DNA from: Ilumatobacteraceae bacterium
GTDB lineage: Bacteria > Actinomycetota > Acidimicrobiia > Acidimicrobiales > Ilumatobacteraceae
Direction of reading: 5' to 3'
Assembly (NCBI GenBank): GCA_007117775.1
Contig: SKFX01000192.1
Location: 1-11,069 of the forward strand
Length of the DNA: 11,069 bases
This document shows positions 6,372-11,069 of the stretch, in pieces. How positions within the stretch are numbered: position 1 is the stretch's first letter; the number at the start of each line of letters is the position of its first letter. The position numbers were made by a program, and so were the translations under genes. Under the pieces are notes generated by a model, which saw nothing but the letters and a program-made list of their open reading frames with translations, ran no database searches and was not told the DNA's origin.

Positions 6372-7028
6372 ATGAGCGAAGAAATCTGGTTCGAACCCAA
6401 GCAGGACCGAGCACGACCAACGGTTGATGCGTTGATCAATGCCGCGATCGATGAGTTGCGCGAGCACGGGCCGTCAGGGCTGAGACAAGACCGGGTCCTG
6501 GCCGCATCCGGTGTGGCCCAAGGGTCGCTCTATCACCATTTCGGCAGCCGCGACGGCCTCATCGATGCCGCATATGCAACCGTTTTCACCAGAGCCACGA
6601 ACCAGATCATGGAGCGGATCCGCCGTGCCCTCGAACACGCCACCAGCGTGGAGGACTTGACCGCTGAATTGGTCGAGATCATCGACTATCTGATCGGGTC
6701 CGAGTTCGAAGGAGCACGCCAAGACGCACTCGCCGTGCTGGCCATGGTCAACACCCGTGATTCACTGGCGACACTCGTGCAGGACGCTCAGCGCAAGATT
6801 GCGTCCGATATGTCTGAGATCATCACCGAGTTGCAGCGGTTCGGAATCCTGCAGCCCGAACTCGATCCGCTGTCGGTGGCGCTGTTCATCCAGTCGTTCA
6901 CCCTCGGCCAAGTGGTGGTGTCGGTGGATTCGAACCCACCGAGCCACGAGACCTGGCACAACACCGTGTTCGCCGCACTGAGCGGGTTCACCGTCGCGGG
7001 TCGCGACGGCCAGTTCAGCAGCGACTGA
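6372..7028 (+). CDS. TetR/AcrR-family transcriptional regulator
   Basis: A 218-aa regulator. The DNA-binding domain is unmistakable: helix 1 at about 17-31 (TVDALINAAIDELREHG) and the helix-turn-helix ending 'VAQGSLYHHFGSRDGL' at 48-63. The C-terminal helices have no motif that identifies a ligand; they include an acidic, amphipathic stretch around VEDLTAELVEIIDYLIG. The ATG at 6372 is supported by a purine-rich GAGAAAGAG ribosome site ending 5 nt before it, unlike the leaderless-looking neighbour TetR. No enzyme gene follows on the same strand: the next gene is the convergent XRE-cupin regulator, and the two coding ends overlap by 14 bp. Its targets are therefore either itself, the divergent TetR-nitroreductase operon, or genes elsewhere. 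Confidence 0.92.
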   Translation: MSEEIWFEPKQDRARPTVDALINAAIDELREHGPSGLRQDRVLAASGVAQGSLYHHFGSRDGLIDAAYATVFTRATNQIMERIRRALEHATSVEDLTAELVEIIDYLIGSEFEGARQDALAVLAMVNTRDSLATLVQDAQRKIASDMSEIITELQRFGILQPELDPLSVALFIQSFTLGQVVVSVDSNPPSHETWHNTVFAALSGFTVAGRDGQFSSD

Positions 7029-7587
7029 TCCGGATGCTCTCGGTTGGTTCCTCGCCGATATTTCGGAACTGCACCGGCTGGATCATCAAGAACTCGACGG
7101 ACTCGCCCGGCCCGATCATCTGAGACGATCCATTCACGATCATCACCAATTCGCCACTCAGCACCACCATGGTCTCCGTGCAATTGTCCCCGTTCGGCGC
7201 GAGTATCAACCGAGAACCCGGCGCCCAGACCTTGTGGACGATGCGCAGACCCTCGCCGAGACGGTCCACCAGAACACGCCGGGTCACCTCAGCGTCGCCG
7301 TCATCTTCCACGGTGGTCACCCGGATCGCCGATGAGCCGTTGAACAGATCCCCGAGACCGAGGCCATAGATCCCACCGAGTGCGGCCAGTGTTGTCAACG
7401 ACGGCGATGCCAGACCACGCTCCACCAGACTGATCATGGCGGTGCTGACGCCGGTGTGGGCGCTCACCTGTTGCATCGATAGGCCACGCTGCATGCGAAT
7501 ACTTCGCAATTGTTTGCCGACAGCCCGCAATTGCTGGCGCACATCCTCGCCGTTGCCGATCGCAATTCCTGATGCACCCTGATTCAA
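7015..7587 (-). CDS. XRE-family regulator with C-terminal cupin domain
   Basis: A 190-aa regulator with an N-terminal HTH_3 domain (about 24-78) and a C-terminal cupin sensor (about 110-188). The HTH shows the family pattern: GKQLRSIRMQRGLSMQQVSA, then GVSTAMISLVERGLASPSLTTL, where the second helix reads DNA. The cupin has the expected strands and turns (APGSRLILAPNG, ETMVVLSGELVMIVNG, IGPGESVEFL) but few of the His ligands of metal-binding cupins, so it may bind a small organic ligand rather than act as an enzyme. The start is TTG at 7587: AAAGGAG lies 5 nt before it (7599-7593), the best ribosome site in the window, while in-frame ATGs inside would truncate the HTH. It lies 34 bp downstream of the AI-2E family gene on the same strand and is probably co-transcribed. 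Confidence 0.9.
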   Translation of the reverse strand: MNQGASGIAIGNGEDVRQQLRAVGKQLRSIRMQRGLSMQQVSAHTGVSTAMISLVERGLASPSLTTLAALGGIYGLGLGDLFNGSSAIRVTTVEDDGDAEVTRRVLVDRLGEGLRIVHKVWAPGSRLILAPNGDNCTETMVVLSGELVMIVNGSSQMIGPGESVEFLMIQPVQFRNIGEEPTESIRISRC

Positions 7588-7592
7588 GTCCG

Positions 7593-7599
7593 CTCCTTT
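7593..7599 (-). promoter_or_regulatory. Shine-Dalgarno (AAAGGAG) fixing a TTG start
   Basis: The minus strand reads AAAGGAG, 5 nt, then TTG at 7587. This strong ribosome site is the main reason to accept the rare start codon of the XRE-cupin gene. Confidence 0.75.
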
Positions 7600-7621
7600 G
7601 ATCCCTGCTCGCGAGGATAAC

Positions 7622-8857
7622 CTAAGCAGTGGGTGTCAGAGAGTCCGATTCCTCCGAGAGCGGTTCGGCCTCGAAGGGGTCGCGGTCGGCCAGTTTGGCC
7701 ACCGCGTAACGCACGAGCGTTTTGCCGGTCGCCATCACCGGCACCACCAAGACCGCACCGATGATCCCGGCCACCTGGACCCCGACGATGAGGCCCACCA
7801 GGATCGACGCCGGTGACATCCGAACCGACCGCCCGGTGATGAACGGGGCCATGACGTTGGCCTGTAACTGCACCACCGCCAGATAGATCGCCAACACCAC
7901 CAGCGCGAAGGCGATATTGGACATATCGAAGCGTGTCGACCCGAGCGCGAACGCGCTCAGCACCCCGGGAATCGCGGCGATGATCGGGCCGAAGGTCGGG
8001 ATCATATTCAACAGTGCCATGATCACGCCCAGCAAGAACGCACCGGGAAGTCCGACCACGCTGAGCGCGATCCACACCAGGATGCCGGTCACCAGACTGT
8101 TCAATAATTGGCCGTAGAGATAGCCGCGCCAGATGGACGTCACCTCGGCGCCGAGGCGGGCCATATCGCCGCGGTACTCATCGGGCAGATAGCGGTGGAA
8201 CGCCCGATGGAACTTCGGGCTGTCCAGGTTCATGTACAGCGCGATCAACAGCGTCACCACCGCAGAGATCAACGCAGCGGCGACGATGCCGCCGACGGTG
8301 CGCAGCGACGACAGCGCACTGCCGAAGAACAACAAGAACCCGTCGCGGTCGAACCGCACCGTCACCGGGCCGTCATCGCCGGTGGTGGCCGCCACACCAT
8401 CGTCGTCGCCGGCGGACTCGAGTGAGTCGCGCAGCGGGTTGACCACCTCGCTGAGATCGAACTGATAGCCGAACAGGGTGACGTTCTCCACCGCATCGAG
8501 GACATCGAGGGCATTTGCCCGCAACTGCTCGATCGCTTCAGGCGGGTCGATCTCGTTGATCGAGTTGATCACCCCGATCGTCACCACCGTCCCGATCACC
8601 ACGAACCCCAAGAACAACAAGAAGTAGGTGCTGAGCAGCGCCAACGGCCGAGGCAGGCGGGCACGTTGGTGCAGTACCTTGACCAACGGCGCCAACAGGA
8701 ACGCCAACACCGCTGCGAACGCCACGATCCCGATGGCATTACGGGCCAGATAGGCGATGAACACCCCGAAGACCACGAGGCCGACTGCGACCATGCGCTT
8801 GGTGGTCGGCGTCCACGACGGGGATCCCACGGCCTCGTCGGCCTCATTCATCGACAT
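7622..8857 (-). CDS. AI-2E transporter family (PerM/YdiK-like) membrane protein
   Basis: A 411-aa polytopic inner-membrane protein. The family name comes from the AI-2 exporter TqsA, but many members move other solutes or Na+/H+, so the substrate is open. Hydrophobic segments are clear: two near residues 22-62, one or two at about 70-98, a soluble Asp-rich loop (about 100-185, with AGDDDGVAATTGDDG), one at about 190-212 ending LYMNLDSP, then a C-terminal bundle from about 255 to 385. The family hallmark NMIPTFGPIIAAIPGVL starts at residue 284. An acidic Ser/Glu-rich cytoplasmic tail ends the protein. Start: ATG at 8857 with GGGGAG 5 nt upstream; an in-frame ATG at 8938 would add 27 unlikely residues across the divergent promoter region. 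It is divergent from the monooxygenase-hydrolase gene and followed closely by the XRE-cupin gene. Confidence 0.9.
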   Translation of the reverse strand: MSMNEADEAVGSPSWTPTTKRMVAVGLVVFGVFIAYLARNAIGIVAFAAVLAFLLAPLVKVLHQRARLPRPLALLSTYFLLFLGFVVIGTVVTIGVINSINEIDPPEAIEQLRANALDVLDAVENVTLFGYQFDLSEVVNPLRDSLESAGDDDGVAATTGDDGPVTVRFDRDGFLLFFGSALSSLRTVGGIVAAALISAVVTLLIALYMNLDSPKFHRAFHRYLPDEYRGDMARLGAEVTSIWRGYLYGQLLNSLVTGILVWIALSVVGLPGAFLLGVIMALLNMIPTFGPIIAAIPGVLSAFALGSTRFDMSNIAFALVVLAIYLAVVQLQANVMAPFITGRSVRMSPASILVGLIVGVQVAGIIGAVLVVPVMATGKTLVRYAVAKLADRDPFEAEPLSEESDSLTPTA

Positions 8858-8993
8858 CTCGTCTCCCCTCTCCACAACGGCGCCTATCTTCGCATGTCCG
8901 ACCAGGTCTGCACACCCGGTGCGCAACGTGCTCCACATGGAGTCGGGATCGACCGATCTGGCAGGCTACGGACGATCACCTGAGGGGGGCGAG
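8858..8993. promoter_or_regulatory. Divergent promoter region, AI-2E family gene / BVMO-hydrolase gene
   Basis: These 136 bp must carry both promoters. Strong purine-rich ribosome sites close each end: GGAGAGGGGAG for the minus gene and GAGGGGGGCGAG for the plus gene. No confident -35/-10 pair was found for either direction. Two short perfect inverted repeats lie in the middle. Confidence 0.6.
8931..8958. repeat. Two adjacent short inverted repeats
   Basis: CTCCA-CA-TGGAG (8931-8942) and GATCG-AC-CGATC (8947-8958) are each perfect 5-bp-arm repeats with a 2-nt centre, separated by only 4 bp, about 35-60 bp before the monooxygenase start. They may be regulator half-site pairs; short GC-rich palindromes also arise by chance. 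Confidence 0.3.
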
Positions 8994-11069
8994 ATGTCGA
9001 CAGAGAACGCAGTGTCAGAGAACCCAGATGTGGACGTGCTGGTGGTCGGGGCCGGCTTCTCGGGCATGTACCTGATCCACCGACTGCGCGCTGCGGGATT
9101 CTCGATGCGCGTCATCGATGAGGCCGGCGATGTCGGCGGCACCTGGTACTGGAACCGCTATCCCGGGGCGCGCTGTGATATCCCCACCGTCGACTACTCG
9201 TTCAGTTTCGATCCCGAACTGGAACGCGCCTGGACCTGGTCGGAGAAGTACGCCACCCAACCAGAAATCTTGGACTACGCCCGTTTCGTCGCCGACCGCT
9301 ACGACCTGCGCCGCGACATCACCCTCTCGACCCGGCTGGTGTCAGCACACTGGGTCGAGGCCACCGAACACTGGCAGGTCACCTTGGATCCCACCGAGAC
9401 GGTGACGTGTCGCTATCTGATCATGGCGACGGGATGTCTGTCACTGCCGAAAGACCCCGGCATCGACGGCGTCGAGGACTTCGCTGGCCGGGTCCTGCAC
9501 ACCACCCGCTGGCCCCATGAACCGGTCGACTTCACCGGTGAGCGCGTCGCGGTGATCGGCACCGGATCGTCCGGCATCCAGTCGATCCCGATCATCGCCG
9601 GCCAAGCCGACCACGTCACCGTCTTCCAGCGCACCCCGAACTTCTCGATCCCAGCCCATAACGGCCCGGTCCCGACCGACAAGCTCGAAGCCCTCGCAAC
9701 CGACCGCGACGCCTATCGCGACGCAGCGCGCTGGTCGCGCGGCGGCATCCCGGGCGAACGCACCGAACTCAGTGCCGTCGCGTCGTCGGACGAGGTCCGC
9801 CGGGACCGTTTCGAGGAGGCCTGGGCCACAGGTGAGCTGTTCGGGATCCTCGGGGTGTTCAACGACGTGATGTTGAACCCGGCCGCCAATGAGATCGTGG
9901 CGGAGATGATCCGCGACAAGATCCGCGGCATCGTCGAGGACCCCACCACCGCGGAGCTGTTGTGTCCGACCGATCATCCCTTCGGCACCAAACGGCCGTG
10001 TCTCGACACCGACTACTACGCCACCTACAACTTGGACCATGTCGACCTGGTCGATCTGCACACCACCCCGATCACCCGCATCACCCCCACCGGCATCGAA
10101 CTCGACGGCGCCGAGGCACGCGAGTTCGACTCGATCGTGTTCGCCACCGGCTTCGACGCCATGACCGGAGCCTTGGTGTCGGTCGATCTGCGCGGCCGTG
10201 ACGGCCTGACGCTGAAACAGAAATGGGCTGACGGGCCCACCACCTATCTCGGCCTCACCTCGGTCGGGTTCCCGAACCTGTTCACGATCACCGGGCCGGG
10301 ATCACCGTCGGTCTTGTCCAACATGATGGTCTCGATCGAACAGCATGTCGATTGGGTCACCGACGCCCTCATCGATCTGCGCGGCCGAAACCTGACCGTC
10401 ATCGAACCCACCCCGACCGCGGAGGCTGGCTGGGTGCAGCACGTCAACGACGCCGCCGACATCACGCTGTATCCACGGGCGAACTCGTGGTACATGGGCG
10501 CCAACATCGAGGGCAAACCACGGGTGTTCCTGCCCTATGTCGCCGGTGTCGACACCTACCGCGAGGCCTGTGACGGGGTGGTGGAGCGCGGCTATCTCGG
10601 ATTCCGCCGCCACGGCCCCGCCGGCGAAGAATGCAATGACGGGGTCATCTGTCGCCTGCAGCCCGATGTGCGCGTCGTGCTCAACACCTTCGAGGAACTG
10701 CAGCTGCCGACACTCGATTCCATGGACGCCGCCGGCGCCCGAGCATTCTCAGAGGCCATGGCGGCGGTGCGGCCACCGGGACCAGAGGTCGGCGAGATCA
10801 TCGACGGCGTGCTCCCCGGTGCCGCCGGCGACCTGAACTACCGGCTGTATCGACCCGACACCCCCGGCCCGCATCCCGTTGTCGTGTATTTCCATGGCGG
10901 AGGCTGGGTGCTCGGATCCCATGACTCCGATGATCCGCTCTGTCGTGACCTGTGTGTGCGCGCTGACTGTCTGATCGTCTCGGTGGACTACCGCCACGGC
11001 CCCGAACACCGCTTCCCGGCCGCCCCCGATGATGCACTGGCCGCAGCGCGCTGGGTGGCGGACCACGCC
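8994..11069 (+). CDS. Type I Baeyer-Villiger monooxygenase fused to HSL-type alpha/beta hydrolase (partial, 3' end cut)
   Basis: A fusion whose first part should insert O2-derived oxygen next to a ketone with NADPH and FAD, giving an ester or lactone, and whose second part looks like an esterase. The frame is open for 692 codons from the ATG at 8994 (ribosome site GAGGGGGGCGAG) to the window end. BVMO marks: first Rossmann GAGFSG 19-24; GGTWYWNRYPGARCD just after; the fingerprint FxGxxxHxxxWP exactly at 163-174 (FAGRVLHTTRWP); second Rossmann GTGSSG 189-194; ATGFD 384-388; BVMO fold ending near GYLGF 533-537. A linker of about 60 residues follows, then from about 599 a hydrolase with the hormone-sensitive-lipase oxyanion motif HGGGW (634-638) and VDYRHGPEHRFPAAPDDAL. 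The GxSxG nucleophile and the rest of the triad lie beyond the window. Internal motifs are intact throughout. Ketone substrate unknown; regulators near it are the XRE-cupin and TetR genes. Confidence 0.95.
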   Translation, partial: MSTENAVSENPDVDVLVVGAGFSGMYLIHRLRAAGFSMRVIDEAGDVGGTWYWNRYPGARCDIPTVDYSFSFDPELERAWTWSEKYATQPEILDYARFVADRYDLRRDITLSTRLVSAHWVEATEHWQVTLDPTETVTCRYLIMATGCLSLPKDPGIDGVEDFAGRVLHTTRWPHEPVDFTGERVAVIGTGSSGIQSIPIIAGQADHVTVFQRTPNFSIPAHNGPVPTDKLEALATDRDAYRDAARWSRGGIPGERTELSAVASSDEVRRDRFEEAWATGELFGILGVFNDVMLNPAANEIVAEMIRDKIRGIVEDPTTAELLCPTDHPFGTKRPCLDTDYYATYNLDHVDLVDLHTTPITRITPTGIELDGAEAREFDSIVFATGFDAMTGALVSVDLRGRDGLTLKQKWADGPTTYLGLTSVGFPNLFTITGPGSPSVLSNMMVSIEQHVDWVTDALIDLRGRNLTVIEPTPTAEAGWVQHVNDAADITLYPRANSWYMGANIEGKPRVFLPYVAGVDTYREACDGVVERGYLGFRRHGPAGEECNDGVICRLQPDVRVVLNTFEELQLPTLDSMDAAGARAFSEAMAAVRPPGPEVGEIIDGVLPGAAGDLNYRLYRPDTPGPHPVVVYFHGGGWVLGSHDSDDPLCRDLCVRADCLIVSVDYRHGPEHRFPAAPDDALAAARWVADHA

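Noticed and set aside
8858..8938. 27-codon N-terminal extension of the AI-2E family protein
   Set aside because: It crosses the divergent promoter region; the ATG at 8857 has a strong ribosome site and the extra residues lack any family feature.
9441..10061. 206-codon minus-strand open frame under the monooxygenase
   Set aside because: It is antisense to conserved BVMO motifs and has no domain signature.
1..11069. High density of GATC/CGATC words across the window
   Set aside because: It is explained by frequent Asp (GAT/GAC) and Ile (ATC) codons next to C- or G-starting codons; no spacing pattern or clustering that would suggest a functional repeat was seen.
1..11069. Possible defence system, CRISPR array, prophage or transposon
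   Set aside because: No direct repeats with spacers, no transposase, integrase or phage domain and no nuclease-toxin type gene was seen; each large ORF is accounted for by a familiar family.

Overview
The window looks like chromosomal DNA of a high-GC actinobacterium. Coding sequence is strongly GC-biased at third codon positions, genes are tightly packed, and several genes seem to be leaderless (a TANNNT box about 7 nt before an ATG with no Shine-Dalgarno). The protein set also fits: a mycobacterial/acidimicrobial-style HrpA helicase, TetR regulators and a Baeyer-Villiger monooxygenase. The order within Actinomycetota cannot be fixed from this sequence. No rRNA, tRNA, CRISPR array, insertion sequence or phage gene was seen.

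Layout. (1) 1-2015, minus: the N-terminal 671 codons of an HrpA-type DEAH RNA helicase, cut by the window start. (2) 2033-4721, plus: a FatA-like double hot-dog acyl-ACP thioesterase, a small SRPBCC (START-like) lipid-binding-fold protein, and a formylglycine-type sulfatase whose ribosome site sits in the end of the SRPBCC gene. (3) 4728-6169, minus: a TetR regulator followed, with a 1-nt TGATG overlap, by an FMN nitroreductase. (4) A 202-bp AT-richer divergent region (6170-6371) with several inverted repeats, then a second TetR regulator on plus (6372-7028). (5) 7015-8857, minus: an AI-2E/PerM-family membrane protein, then an XRE-cupin regulator that starts with TTG and overlaps the end of the second TetR gene. 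(6) 8994-11069, plus: a type I Baeyer-Villiger monooxygenase fused in frame to an HSL-type alpha/beta hydrolase; the gene runs off the window end.

How the genes may work together. The clearest functional unit is the fusion: the N-terminal half should turn a ketone into an ester or lactone, and the C-terminal half looks able to hydrolyse it. The SRPBCC-sulfatase pair and the TetR-nitroreductase pair look like small operons. The window reads as accessory catabolic functions (ketone/ester, sulfate or phosphonate ester, nitro/quinone reduction) with three local regulators, next to a housekeeping RNA helicase. No obvious multi-gene defence or mobile system is present; the fusion protein is the item most worth following up.
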